Assembly (NCBI RefSeq): GCF_041146795.1
Contig: NC_135182.1
Span: 374,501-438,500 of the forward strand
From: Maylandia zebra
Taxonomy: Eukaryota; Chordata; Actinopteri; Cichliformes; Cichlidae
Direction of reading: 5' to 3'
DNA: 64,000 nt
Each line of letters begins with the position of its first letter. The stretch's first letter is position 1. The translations under genes were made by a program, and so were the position numbers. Below are positions 11,166 to 21,768 of the stretch, in pieces. Under the pieces are notes generated by a model. That model did not search any database. It was given only the letters and a program-made list of their open reading frames with translations, and had not been told where the DNA came from.

Positions 11166-12725
11166 GTGGCACCGATCAACGCCGACTCTGCATTCACCAA
11201 CGAGCTGAATCAGTTCTACGCCCGTTTCGAGGTTAGCCAGGCGGCTAATGCTATCTACCGCCTGACTACCGAGGACAGTGACGTCATCAGCGAGAGACCG
11301 GTGACCAGCATCGCGGAGCATGACGTCCGAGCGGCATTGAGGAGAGTGAACACAAGGAAAGCGGCGGGGCCAGACGGCATCACCGGCCGTCTGCTGCGCT
11401 GCTGTGCTGACCAGCTAGCAGGTGTGTTCACTTACATCTTCAACGAGTCCCTGGCGAAGTCTGTGGTCCCCACATGCTTCAAAAGATCCACCATCATCCC
11501 TGTGCCCAAGAACAGCAAACCCTCATCCCTGAACGATTACCGGCCAGTTGCACTGACCTCGGTAGTAATGAAGGTGTTTGAGAGGCTGCTGAAGAACATC
11601 ATCTCCTCCTCCATCCCAGACACCACAGATCCGCTGCAGTTCGCCTACAGATCCAACAGATCCACAGAGGATGCCATCGCCCACGTCCTACACACCACTC
11701 TCAGCCACGTGGACAAGAAACAGGGTAACTATGTGCGAATGCTGTTTGTTGATTACAGTTCAGCGTTTAACACAATAGTGCCCTGCAGACTGTTCACAAA
11801 GCTCAGGGATCTGGGACTTAACAGCTGTCTGTGTGCATGGGTGTTGGACTTCCTCACTGGCAGAACTCAGGTGGTGAGGGTGGGCAGGTGCTTCTCCAAC
11901 AGCATCACCATCAACACAGGAGCACCTCAGGGATGTGTCCTCTCGCCACTGCTCTACTCCCTCTACACTTCAGACTGTGTGGCCACCCATGGCTCCAACA
12001 CCATTGTGAAGTTTGCTGACGACACAGTGGTGTTGGGTGTCATCTCCAACAACGATGAGGCGGCCTACATGGATGAAGTGAAGAATCTGGCATCATGGTG
12101 CCAGGACAACCACCTCCAGCTGAACGTCGGTAAGACCAAGGAGCTGGTGGTGGACTTCAGAAGGGGTCAGCACAGAGACTACAAGCCCATTATCATCAAT
12201 GGAGCTCCAGTGGAGAGGGTGCAGTCCTTTAAGTACCTTGGTGTCCACATCTCCTCAGACCTGACATGGGCTGCCCACATTCAGGTCCAGACCAAAAAGG
12301 CTAGGCAGCGCCTGTATCACCTACGACAACTGAGGAAGTTCAGGGTCTCTCCAGAGATCCTCGGGATTTTCTATACAGACGCTGTGGAGAGCATCCTCAC
12401 ACAGAACATGACATCGTGGTTTGGGAACAGCTGTGTGAAGGACCAAAAAGCTCTCCAGAGAGTGATCCGTACAGCAGAACGCTGCTGCAGGATTGCTCTC
12501 CCCCCGCTTCAGGACACCTACACCAGGAGATGCCGGACTAGAGCAGCGCAGATACTGAAGGACCCGTCCCATCCTGGCAACAAACTGTTCCAACTTCTGC
12601 AATCTGGTAGAAGGTTCCGCATCTTCCGGGCAAGGACAGAGAGACTCAAGAGGAGCTTCTATCCCCAAGCCATCCGAGCCCTAAACACACACACCCGCCC
12701 TCTCACATCATCTATAATTGACTGA
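11166..12725 (+). pseudogene. Rex1-like LINE reverse transcriptase, 519-residue open frame
   Basis: The frame holds a full reverse transcriptase core: fingers block NTRKAAGPDGITGRLL, motif A LFVDYSSAFNTIVP, motif B GAPQGCVLSPLLYSLYTSD, motif C KFADDTVVLG, and thumb and C-terminal region through SFKYLGVHISSDL to HPGNKLFQLLQSGRRFRIFR. The enzyme would copy LINE RNA at a nicked target. All catalytic aspartates are present. It lacks its own endonuclease and a natural start, so it is labelled pseudogene though the frame is open to the end. Another truncated LINE of this clade lies at 17013-18183. Confidence 0.88.
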
Positions 12726-12893
12726 GACAGGACTCTTCCAGACACTAAACCAAGGAACAATGTACATTTCAAATTCCTTTAATTTTAAATATGTTTATAT
12801 TGTCTATCCTGTAAAATAGTCAGATGTCTATTCATACTAATGTACAGAATTCACCTGCTTGCTGCTACTACTGCACATTCACCCAATGTATAT

Positions 12894-12919
12894 ACTATAT
12901 ATATATATATATATATATA
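12894..12919. repeat. (TA)n microsatellite, Tc1 target
   Basis: A run of TA dinucleotides directly before the Tc1-like element. It provided the TA target (12918-12919). Confidence 0.85.
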
Positions 12920-14272
12920 CACTCAACAAAAATATAAACGCAACACCTTTGTTACTGCTCCCATTCCCCATGGGATGGACGTAGAGACCTAAAATTCATT
13001 CCAGATACACAATATAATCATCCCTCCCAAACAGTGGTCACAAATCAGTCCAAATGTGTGGTAGTGGGCACATCTGCCATATTGAGATAATCCATCCCAC
13101 CTCACAGGTGTGCCACATCAGGATGCTGATCTGACATCATGAGTAGTGCACAGGTGTACCTCAGACTGCCCACAACAAAAGGCCACCCTGGAATGTGCAG
13201 TTTTTTGCGCTATTGGGGGTCTGGGGACCCAGAACCGGTCAGTATCTGGTGTGACCACCATTTGCCTCATGCAGTGCAACACATCGTCGCATGGAGTCTA
13301 TCAGATTGTCAATTGTGGCCTGTGGAATGTTGGTCCACTCCACTTCAATGGCTGTGCGAGGTTGTTGGATATTCGTGGGAACTGGTACACGCTGTCGTAT
13401 ACGCCGGTCAAGCACATCCCGAACATGCTCAATGGGTGACATGTCCGGTGAGTATGCCGGCCATGCAAGAACTGGGACATTCTCAGCTGCCATCTGCCCT
13501 GAACAATGTGAACCATGATTCATCCGTGAAGCGCACACCTCTCCAACGTGCCAGACGCCATCGAATGTGAGCATTTGCCCACACAAGTCTGTTACGGCGA
13601 CGAGCTGGAGTCAGGTCAAGACCCCGATGAGGACGACGGGCATGCAGTTGAGCGTCCCTGAGACGGTTTCTGACAGTTTGTGCAGAAATTGTTTGGTTGT
13701 GCAAACCAATTGTTCCAGCAGCTGTCTGGGTGGCTGGTCTCAGACGATCTTGGAGGTGAACCTGCTGGATGTGGAGGTCCTGGGCTGGTGTGGTTACACG
13801 AGGTCTGCGGTTGTGAGGCCGGTTGGATGTGCTGCCATATTCTCTGAAACGCCTGTGGAGACGGCTTATGGTTGAGAAATGAACATTCAATGCACGGGCG
13901 ACAGATCTGGTTGACATTCCTGCTGTCAGCATGCCAATTGCACGCTCCCTCATTGCTTGTGGCATCTGTGGCATTTTGCTGTGAGACAAAACTGCACATT
14001 CCAGGGTGGCCTTTTGTTGTGGGCAGTCTGAGGTACACCTGTGCACTACTCATGATGTCAGATCAGCATCCTGATGTGGCACACCTGTGAGGTGGGATGG
14101 ATTATCTCAATATGGCAGATGTGCCCACTACCACACATTTGGACTGATTTGTGACCACTGTTTGGGAGGGATGGTTATATTGTGTATCTGGAATGAATTT
14201 TAGGTCTCTACATCCATCCCATGGGGAATGGGAGCAGTAACAAAGGTGTTGCGTTTATATTTTTGTTGAGTG
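12920..14272 (-). mobile_element. Tc1/IS630-like transposon with long inverted repeats
   Basis: The 1353-bp element begins CACTCAACAAAAATATAAAC and ends with its complement, flanked by TA on both sides (12918-12919 and 14273-14274). The inverted repeats are long, roughly 280 bp each (12920 to about 13205, and about 13988 to 14272), with few differences. The transposase on the minus strand has lost its middle. It is the innermost insertion of the 9.2-15.4 kb nest. Confidence 0.9.
13239..13974 (-). pseudogene. Tc1-like transposase with internal deletion
   Basis: The protein starts MPQMPQAMRERAIGML and has a helix-turn-helix (SVARALNVHFSTISRLHRRF). The first catalytic motif is present (RFTDESWFTLF), then the frame stops after FRADG. 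In another frame it resumes at ENVPVLAWPAYSPDMSPIEH, with the catalytic Glu, and continues to EANGGHTRY. The stretch carrying the second catalytic Asp (normally QDNARPH-like) is missing, so the copy is catalytically dead and could only move with help from another copy. Confidence 0.85.
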
Positions 14273-14298
14273 TACATATATAATGTTCTTCCTCTACC

Positions 14299-14307
14299 CC
14301 CCCCCCC

Positions 14308-14338
<31 letters not shown>

Positions 14339-14341
14339 ACA
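14299..14341. repeat. Poly-C run followed by (CA)n
   Basis: About 25 consecutive C residues followed by CA dinucleotides, in the 3' UTR of the Rex1-like LINE. Such homopolymers are prone to length errors in assembly. Confidence 0.9.
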
Positions 14342-14700
14342 ATTTTTGCACATGTCGAGGAGCGTGTCAGGCTACATTTCACTGTGTGTTATACTTGTAT
14401 AACTATGCATGTGACAAATAAAGAACCTTGAACCTTGAATAAAGCACCAAATCCACACTTTTAAGCTTAAATTTCAAAACTTACATTTAACTACTGATTT
14501 TATCTACTGTTCTGATTTTATCTGTTTTGATTTTATATACTGTTTTGTTTGTTTGTTTGTTAATTAGTTAGTTTGTTTGTTTGCTTGTTTTAATCAATTT
14601 TAAATCATGCTTTTTATTTGTTTTTGTTTCTAATGTCTCTGTAAAGCACTTTGAATCACCTTGTTGTTGAATTGTGCTATACAAATAAACTTGCCTTGCC

Positions 14701-15415
14701 TTACTCAAAAAGCATCTCTAGACCCAGCAGTCTTAGCTAATTATAGGCCAATCTCCAACCTTCCTTTCATATCAAACATCCTTGAAAGAGTAGTTGTCAA
14801 ACAGCTAACAGATCATCTGCAGAGGAATGGCTTATTTGAAGAGTTTCAGTCAGGTTTCAGAGCTCATCACAGCACAGAAACAGCTTTAGTGAAGGTTACA
14901 AATGATCTTCTTATGGCCTCTGACAGTGGACTCATCTCTGTGCTTGTCCTGCTAGACCTCAGTGCAGCGTTCGATACTGTCGACCATAATATCCTATTAG
15001 AGCGATTAGAACATGCTGTAGGTATTACAGGTACTGCACTGCAGTGGTTTGTATCATATCTATCTAATAGACTCCAGTTTGTGCATGTAAATGGAGAGTC
15101 CTCTTCACACACTGAGGTTAATTATGGAGTTCCACAGGGTTCAGTGCTAGGACCAATTCTGTTTACATTATACATGCTTCCCTTAGGCAGCATCATTAGA
15201 AGACATAGCATACATTTACACTACTATGCAGATGACACCCAGCTCTATCTGTCCATGAAGCCAGATAACACACACCAATGAGTTAAACTGCAGGAATGTC
15301 TTAAAGACATAAAGACCTGGATGCCTGGAAGGCCCCATCTTATCTTAATGACCTTGTAGTACCATATCACCCCATTAGAGCACTTTGCTCTCGCACTGCA
15401 GGCTTACTTGTTGTT
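14701..15415 (+). pseudogene. L2 LINE reverse transcriptase, downstream piece
   Basis: This continues the piece at 9247-9393. Motifs: [19 protein letters not shown], motif [15 protein letters not shown], motif [18 protein letters not shown] and motif [10 protein letters not shown], the typical L2-clade forms. The frame is open to 15281, then jumps to C-terminal sequence (PYHPIRALCSRTAGLLV in the following frame), which shows an internal deletion. It ends where a minus-strand L2 copy begins, near 15416. Confidence 0.85.
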
Positions 15416-15822
15416 CCTTCATTTTATGTTGTTTTTTTTTTTTATTTCTCCAGGCTAAATGATGATCCTCTAAATTTGTGACACGCCATTTCCTCTCCAG
15501 CTTACGAGTCATCTGCTTTATTCTACGTGTTTGAGAATTATACCACGGAGTCAGGTACTTCTGATTAGAGACCTTAGTTTTCACAGGAGCTACAGTATCC
15601 AGAGTCGTACGTAGTGAGGAGGTAAAATTATTAACAAGATGATCGACCTCTGTTGGGGTAGCGTTCAGATAGCTGCTCTGCTCTATGTTGGTACAGGGCA
15701 TTGAAGATGATAACAGTGGGTGGATTATATTCTTAAACTTAGTTACAGCGCTTTCAGAAAGACATCTACTGTGATAAAGTCTACTCTCCACTGCTGCGTA
15801 ATCAATTATTTTAAATGTAAAT
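15416..15822 (-). pseudogene. L2 LINE ORF2 linker after endonuclease (minus strand)
   Basis: Minus-strand frame with LYHSRCLSESAVTKFKNIIH and LERKWRVTNLEDHHLAWRN, the segment between endonuclease and reverse transcriptase in L2. It joins in frame to the endonuclease at 16389-16997 when the solo LTR between them is skipped. The reverse transcriptase is missing. Confidence 0.8.
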
Positions 15823-16388
15823 TGTGAGATTATAATATTATTTTATGCCATGTTATGCCCCTAATTAAAGATTGTGAATTATTATGTAGTTTTAGTTTGC
15901 ATTATTCTCCTGAATTAGAAGAAGGTGATAACTATTGCATTTGTTAAACTGATTTGCATTATATTAGACTGCTGATTTATTGTGAATGAATGATATTGTT
16001 TTATGATGCATTATACTGCTGAGTTATAAGAAATACTGTTCGCAGAAAGTCATCGCCTTATTTGTCTGATTAGAAGAGAACAGAACATGCTGGAGTTTTC
16101 TGCCCCATCTCAACAGGAGCAGATAAACAGGGAGCCAAAGTCGTAACTTAGGCGCTGTGTGAGAGAAAGCATGTGAATGTTTAGGCTTTTATGATAAGGT
16201 GGGGGCCACTAGAGGCTATAAGAGTTTGATCAATGCTCCACCATTTTGAGATCTGATGCTGTCTGCGTACGGCATCCATCTCCCACGCGTGTGTTCATTA
16301 AAATCATCGTTTGACTCAACCCGGCCGGACCAGTGTTGTTATTGTGGTTTTTCCTCTTGTGTCCATCCCAATATTTGAATCCGTAACA
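15823..16388 (+). repeat. Solo LTR, family A, copy 1
   Basis: The 566-bp segment begins TGTGAGATTATAATA and ends AATCCGTAACA, flanked by the 4-bp duplication AAAT (15819-15822 and 16389-16392). It has a TATA-like GGCTATAAGAG near 16212 and a CATTAAA polyadenylation-like motif near 16296. Skipping it restores the reading frame of the surrounding L2 endonuclease. A second copy in the opposite orientation lies at 21769-22319. No internal retroelement sequence remains, as expected after recombination between two LTRs. Confidence 0.85.
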
Positions 16389-16997
16389 AAATGTTATCAG
16401 GAAATGATCAGACAGGGGAGGGTTTTCAGGAAACACTGTTAAATGTTCAGTTTCTATGCCATATATTAACACAAGATCTAGAGTGTGATTAAAGTGGTGG
16501 GTGGGTTCTTTTAGATTTTGACAGAAGCCAGTTGAGTCTAGTAACAGATTAAATGCCATGTTCAGGCTGTCATTTTTAGCATCTACATGGATGTTAAAAT
16601 CACCCACAATAATTATTTTATCTGAGCTGAGAACTAAATCAGATAAAAAGTCTGAGAAATCAGACAGAAACTCTGTGTAAGGCCCAGGTGGACGATAGAT
16701 GATAACAAGTAAGACTGGTTTCTGAGTTTTACAGCTGGGGTGGACGAGGCTAAGCATCAGGCTTTCAAATGAATTAAAAGTCTGTCTGGGTCTTTGGTTG
16801 ATTAATAGGCTGGTGTGAAAAATTGCTGCCACACCGCCCCCTCGGCCTGTGCTTCGAGGTTTCTGGTAGTTAGAATGACTCGGGGGTGTTGATTCATTTA
16901 AACTAACATAATCATCCTGCTGCAACCAGGTTTCTGTAAGGCAGAGTAAATCGATTTGTTGATCAATTATTAAGTCACGTACTAACAGACACTAAGA
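16389..16997 (-). pseudogene. L2 LINE ORF2 endonuclease (minus strand)
   Basis: Motifs in order: LIIDQQIDLLCLTETWLQQD, STGRGGGVAAIF, VIIYRPPGPYTEF, IIIVGDFNIHVDAKND and PPLSDHFLITF, an intact set of endonuclease signatures. It is interrupted by the solo LTR on its 3' side and by a Rex1-like LINE on its 5' side. An ORF1-type fragment at 18975-19740, same strand, may be the 5' end of the same copy. Confidence 0.85.
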
Positions 16998-17012
16998 TGA
17001 ATGATTCTAAAA

Positions 17013-18183
17013 AAAAAAAAACTATTTTATGGAGCATAAAAGAGCAAAAACACTTCCAGACCATCTCCGAGGCAACCTTTCCCAGATGAATGTGCCTGAT
17101 CCCATCTGCCGGTGGATCACTGACTTCCTGACGGACAGGAAGCAGCACGTGAGGCTGGGAAAGAATGTCTCGGACTCCCGGACCATCAGCACCGGCTCCC
17201 CTCAGGGCTGTGTTCTTTCTCCTCTGCTCTTCTCCCTGTACACCAACTGCTGCACCTCCACCCACCAGTCTGTCAAGCTAATCAAGTTCGCAGACGACAC
17301 CACCGTCATTGGGCTCATCTCGGACGGGGACGAGTCTGCCTACAGGAGGGAGGTTGAACGTCTGGTGTCCTGGTGCAGCCACAACAACCTGGTGCTGAAT
17401 GCCCAGAAGACAGTGGAGATTATTGTGGACTTCAGGAAGCACACAGCCCCACTCCCCCCCATCATCCTGACTGACACCCCCATCACCTCTGTGGACTCAT
17501 TCCGCTTCCTGGGTACCACCATCACCCAGGACCTGAAGTGGGAGCCCACCATCACCTCCGTCATCAAGAAAGCCCAGCAGAGGATGTACTTCCTGAGGCA
17601 GCTGAAGAAATTCAACCTGCCAACACGCTGGAGCCACTATCAGGGACAAACAGAGACTGCAGCGTGTTGTGCGCTCTGCTGAGAAGGTGATTGGCTGCAG
17701 ACTCCCATCTCTGCAGGACCTGTACACCTCCAGGACACTGCGGCGTGCAGCCCGGATCTCAGCTGACCCTTCTCACCCTGGACACAGTCTGTTTGACCTG
17801 CTCCCCTCAGGCAGGAGGCTCCGGTCCATTCGCACCAGAACCTCTCGCCATAAGAACAGTTTCTTCCCCTCTGCTGTTGGACACATGAACAATAACCACA
17901 TGATTGTCCCCGCCACTAACACATGACCCTACGCTGTGTCACTGCATCATTTCATGTTTGGCACTGATCACCACCTGCACTCATGTATATATCTTTCTAC
18001 GTAGCACTCATAATTCTTATTCTCATGTATATATCTCATGTATATCTCATGCACATATCTTTCTTTCTACATAGCACTTTAATTCTTATTGTCTGCACTG
18101 AAGCACCGCAGCAATTTCCTAATGTTGTAAACCTCAACATCTGGCAATAAACCCATTCTGATTCTGATTCTGATTCTGATTCT
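17013..18183 (+). mobile_element. Rex1/CR1-like LINE, 5' truncated
   Basis: Contains the end of a reverse transcriptase and a 3' UTR finishing in TGATTC repeats (18160-18183). GATTCTAAAA occurs before the element (17003-17012) and at its end (18178-18187), consistent with a target duplication, although part of the second copy overlaps the TGATTC tail. It is inserted in a minus-strand L2 copy. Confidence 0.8.
17029..17926 (+). pseudogene. Rex1-like reverse transcriptase fragment
   Basis: It starts within the reverse transcriptase after motif A: ICRWITDFLTDRKQHVRLGK, motif B TGSPQGCVLSPLLFSLYT, motif C KFADDTTVIGL, then FRFLGTTITQDLKW. After KKFNLPTR the frame is lost through a deletion and resumes as AEKVIGCRLPSLQDLYTSRT and HPGHSLFDLLPSGRRLRSIR. 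It differs in sequence and tail from the LINE at 10920-14439, so it is another subfamily. Confidence 0.85.
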
Positions 18184-18186
18184 AAA

Positions 18187-18972
18187 ATTAAGCAGTTTCC
18201 TATCAAAATTGCTTAATAAACATTTATTTTGTTTATTTTTATTTTATTAGTATTTTCCTTAAATGTGTTAAATATATATTTTCTCATCTAAATGTCCACT
18301 GAGCTGTGAGCCAGGGGGCGGTAATGCGCCTTAACATTGGTTGCCAACCAAGAAGAAGAAGAAGCTGTGAGCCAGGAGGGAGGGGTGAGTGAGTGAGTGA
18401 TTCGTTCGCTCGCTCTATGATTCAGCACAGGAGGGAGGGGGTTAGTGAGTCCTGAGTGATTCGCTTAAGCTTATGATTCAGCACAGGAGGGAGGGGGTTA
18501 GTGAGTCCTGAGTGATTCGTTCGCTCTATGATTCAGCACAGGAGGGAGGGGGTTAGTGAGTGAGTGAGTGATTCGTTCGCTCTATGATTCAGCACAGGAG
18601 GGAGGGGGTGAGCGAGTCCTGAGTGATTTGCTTACGCTTACGATTCAACACAGGAAGGGAGGGGGTGAGTAGCTCAAATGTGTTGTTAGCATGTTAGCAG
18701 AGCGATGCTACTGTGAACCGAGGAGCTATTTTCTTGATGTGAGCTTCTACTCAGGGTTTTTTCTTCCAGTTCAGAGCAGAAATGCTTTTGTTAAGAAACT
18801 GGCTGTTGTTTGTTCCCCCCGCAATTTTAATTATAAGCTAGATATATTTCTACTAAGCGAATTAGTTTGCTAACAGAAACAGGGATGAGTCAGTGAGTCA
18901 GTTGGGCTTGTGAGTCATGATTCACGAGTCAGTAAAGTGATTCTCGAGTATTGAACGATTCGTTCACGAATC
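18187..18972. mobile_element. hAT-like element with internal minisatellite
   Basis: The right end reads ACGATTCGTTCACGAATCGA near 18954, a self-complementary motif found at the ends of a common fish hAT-type repeat. The part from 18361 to 18670 is a minisatellite. The left end is unclear. No coding frame. Confidence 0.4.
18361..18670. repeat. Minisatellite, about 60-bp unit, five copies
   Basis: Repeat units share ATGATTCAGCACAGGAGGGA, then GGGGGTTAGTGAGTCCTGAG and TGATTCGTTCGCTC. Units differ by small changes (GAGTGAGT versus GAGTCCTGAGT; CGTTCGCTC versus CGCTTAAGCTT). Read directly from the sequence. Confidence 0.85.
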
Positions 18973-18974
18973 GA

Positions 18975-19740
18975 ACATCACTAAACAAGACCAGGTTTCC
19001 AATGTCGCCTGCTCTGGTCCCTGGAAGACCATTGACTATGGTTGCCGGTGTCTCTAGCTTCACATGTCTGAGAACAGAATCACCAATTACCAGAGTTTGA
19101 CCCCCGACGGGTGTGTCGCCGAGTGGGGAAAACGGTTAGACACATGAACAGGTTGGTGGTGTACCTGGGGCTTCTGTTTAAGACTATGCTTCCTCCTCAC
19201 TGTCACCCAGCCGCCCTCTTTCCCCAGCTGCTTGGGGTCTGCCGGGGAACAGGGAGCGAGGCCTACGCTATCTTGGCTGCACCGCTACAGGGGCCTGGCT
19301 AGCTACGGGTGAATGAAGGGTGCGAAGCCGAGTCTCCTCCAGAGCTGCAAATATGCTACATTTGTTACAGATATAATTACTGCTAAAGGAGGCCGAGGAG
19401 TAACTAAACATCTGACACAATGAGCAAAAAACTGCAGGACGGACAGGTGAAGAGGCCATGGTGCTAGTGAGTTGGCTATGAGTTAAGCTAAGCTAGCGAA
19501 ACAGTAAAGACTCAGTGAGTGAATACTTTGGCTATAAATTAGGGAGTGAGTACACAGAAAGTGTGCTTCGGATGAAGCACGTGAAGATTATACTATGGAA
19601 AAAATGTATCTTACGGTTTTTAATTAAATTGCCAAGCAGATAAGCTACCCAGAAACACCACTGTGTTTGAGCAGGAACAGGAAGTGATACTCTACCGCAG
19701 AGCGAGTTAACACCAAGTGACAGTGCCACCCAAAGGAGCC
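18975..19740 (-). pseudogene. LINE 5' UTR and ORF1 (SGNH-esterase-like)
   Basis: The minus strand starts with a 5' UTR-like segment (19735-19460) shared with 7785-8020, then ORF1 beginning MASSPVRPAVFCSLCQMFSY with paired cysteines (C..C and YICNKC, zinc-finger-like). A later frame reads [20 protein letters not shown], the GDS motif of the esterase-like ORF1 in L2/CR1-type LINEs. Frames are broken. It may be the 5' end of the minus-strand L2 copy at 15416-16997, separated by later insertions. Confidence 0.65.
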
Positions 19741-20110
19741 AAGCAAGCCACCCTGTCCCTCTACTCACTTTTGAATACAGTGATTAATAATCACACCATA
19801 GTCACACCAATAACTACGGATTAAATACCAAAGCCCAATATTTATGTACTGAAACCAACTACTCCCACTTGGCAGCGTAAGTAAACATGTGTGTTTAATT
19901 TTTCCACTGATTAATTTTTTAGTACTGACTGTGGTTTTTTTTGTTGTTTTTTTTACTGAGTTTGTTGCAAATATTCAGCTTAAAAACACTGTCTGAATAA
20001 TTGTTAATGAGGTATGTTCACAAAGAAACAGCTCATATGTCAGCAGAACTGTAGAACTGAAAAATGTAAAAGTAGAACTTCAGATCCCGAGTGTGTGAGG
20101 ACAGAGATGG
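19741..20110. other. No feature recognised
   Basis: AT-rich sequence with T runs. No gene, terminal repeat or conserved frame was seen. Confidence 0.4.
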
Positions 20111-20119
20111 ATCAGCTTT

Positions 20120-20430
20120 ATTTCAGATGCCTTGATGCATGCTCAATCATCCAGGAAAGTAAATCTCCAAAAGTTGATTCTGTTCATCTGGATGCAGCGT
20201 TTTCAACGGGAGAAACGTTTTGTCACTCGTCCAAGTGACGTCTTCAGTCTCAGCTGACTACAGGTTTCCCCAAACTTATAAACAGTACATTTGCACAATG
20301 ACTGAAACCAGCCCACTGAATGAACAATGGGCTGGGAGGTCAGTTTCTTCATCATAATTATTCAAATTCTCATGACCACTGAGGGAACAATCAGCCCACT
20401 CCCGCACCTGGAAATGTACGAAGGTCTAAA
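20120..20430 (+). repeat. Dispersed repeat family B, copy 1
   Basis: Contains GATGCATGCTCAATCATCCA, GTTGATTCTGTTCATCTGGA, GTCTTCAGTCTCAGCTGACT and CAGCCCACTGAATGAACAAT in this order. The same series occurs at 26728-26862 (+), 26880-27058 (-) and 52795-53035 (-). I do not recognise the family by name; no frame is conserved between copies. Confidence 0.75.
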
Positions 20431-20829
20431 TATTTATCCAAAGGGCTCACTGAAGATCAGCTGATTTCTACGGGGCAAAAAGTACTTAAACTATTTCAGT
20501 TACCCACTATGACCATTGCTGCAGTGCAGGATGAACAGCACTGATGGGGCTCTGATATATTCATGTAATATATTATGACAGAAAGTGCTACAGACTGCTT
20601 TCAAAGTTTCATCCTCTGTTAAGTCTAATTGTTGAATGTTGCCATTGTGTTTCTTAAATTTGTACAGTCTTAGTTTAAGCAGCAGGATCAAAGCCATTCC
20701 TTTGATCCTGACCACCTCTCCAGCCACTCTGTGCTGGGGGAGGTTTTATTGTAGATACATCCTATCTGAAAGATCTGTTTCTTTCGATGTAAGCTTCCTG
20801 GGTTTATGACCCTTTGGTCAGCAGGAGGT

Positions 20830-20832
<3 letters not shown>

Positions 20833-20892
<60 letters not shown>
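20833..20892. repeat. (AC)n microsatellite
   Basis: About 30 uninterrupted AC dinucleotides. Confidence 0.95.
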
Positions 20893-20894
<2 letters not shown>

Positions 20895-21768
20895 ACAGAA
20901 GTTCACACATATACATTTACATACAGTGCCTTGTCTTTGTAACCAAAGGGGGGTTGCAAGGGGAGGTGCTTTGTAAACTATTGTTTGAAGTTTGTCAATA
21001 AAAGGCAGCGAGAGGAGGCCATCATTGGGGTCTTTGTCGTGCTGGACACAGATGAGAGGCCTCCCTTGCGCAAGTAATGGATCGATCGACTGTCTTGTTT
21101 TCTTCATGATGAATAAGTCTCTAGAATTAGCGGGGTTTGTGGAAACACAGACCCAACATCCTCCACAGCATGTGTCCTGATCAGCAGGCTCCTCTTTGGC
21201 TCAGTGTTAAAGTAATTATCTGATTATTCCTGTGAAGCAGTGCCAGAAGCTGCATTGCATTTCCACAGTTGATTGAGATTAAGCCAGACTGAACGTGCAA
21301 GCATAGCAGATTGGGCTGCAGTTCTGCTGGACCATGACCAGGAAGAGATGCAGCTCCAACAGACATCTCCAGTACAGGACTAGAGCTTTCCCAGGCACTG
21401 AGCAGGAAACAGCACTGAGGTAAGACACGCTACACTGACTATAATGCATGAACATACCTGAACTCTTATACTTAATTACATATTAGGGGAAAAGTTCTTC
21501 TCCATTATTTATTGGGTTTTATGAACAGGACAAGAACATTAATAAATTCCATTTATTAAATTAGAGTTTACAGTGGAGGGACTACGGTCCTGCATTGGAG
21601 GTCTTTCAGATTATTTAACTTCAAGTTTGTAATATGTGTTTGGCATTGCAGCCGAGTCCAGGCTAAGAAAACTTAAGTTCCACTGTGAGCTGGAAGAGTC
21701 ACAACTGCGAAGGGTGAATTATTTTAAGCGTGACGCGAACAAGTTCTAAATCTTCCTCTCGTGCACAC
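20893..21768. other. No gene recognised
   Basis: Short frames only, without recognisable motifs. A segment around 20940-21180 lacks any repeat that I can match elsewhere in the window. Confidence 0.35.

Larger units (their letters stand above)
10920..14439 (+). mobile_element. Rex1/CR1-like LINE, 5' truncated
   Basis: The element starts inside ORF2 (TFPNQKPWMDRSIRTAVNAR), carries an open reverse transcriptase frame (11166-12725) and a 3' UTR ending in AATAAAGAACCTTGAACCTT repeats near 14439. A Tc1-like transposon (12920-14272) sits in the 3' UTR. Sequence between SMW (near 11168) and the reverse transcriptase frame is shorter than in related copies, pointing to an internal deletion. The subfamily name is my recognition of the protein type. 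Confidence 0.8.
9394..14700 (+). mobile_element. Composite LINE insertion with TTACTCA target duplication
   Basis: A 5307-bp block lies between two copies of TTACTCA (9387-9393 and 14701-14707). Its 5' part is an L2 element with endonuclease (to about 10916). Its middle is a Rex1-like LINE without endonuclease (about 10920-14439). Its last 260 bp are an L2-type 3' end finishing AAATAAACTTGCCTTGCC. Removing the block restores the reading frame of the host L2. It may be one chimeric retrotransposition product, or an L2 into which a Rex1-like LINE inserted with loss of the L2 reverse transcriptase. Confidence 0.75.

Noticed and set aside
13139..13570. Plus-strand 143-residue frame in the Tc1-like element
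   Set aside because: Antisense to the transposase remnant and starting in the inverted repeat.
18361..18670. Repeat array as a CRISPR
   Set aside because: Units are contiguous and diverged with no spacers, and the genome is eukaryotic; it is a minisatellite.
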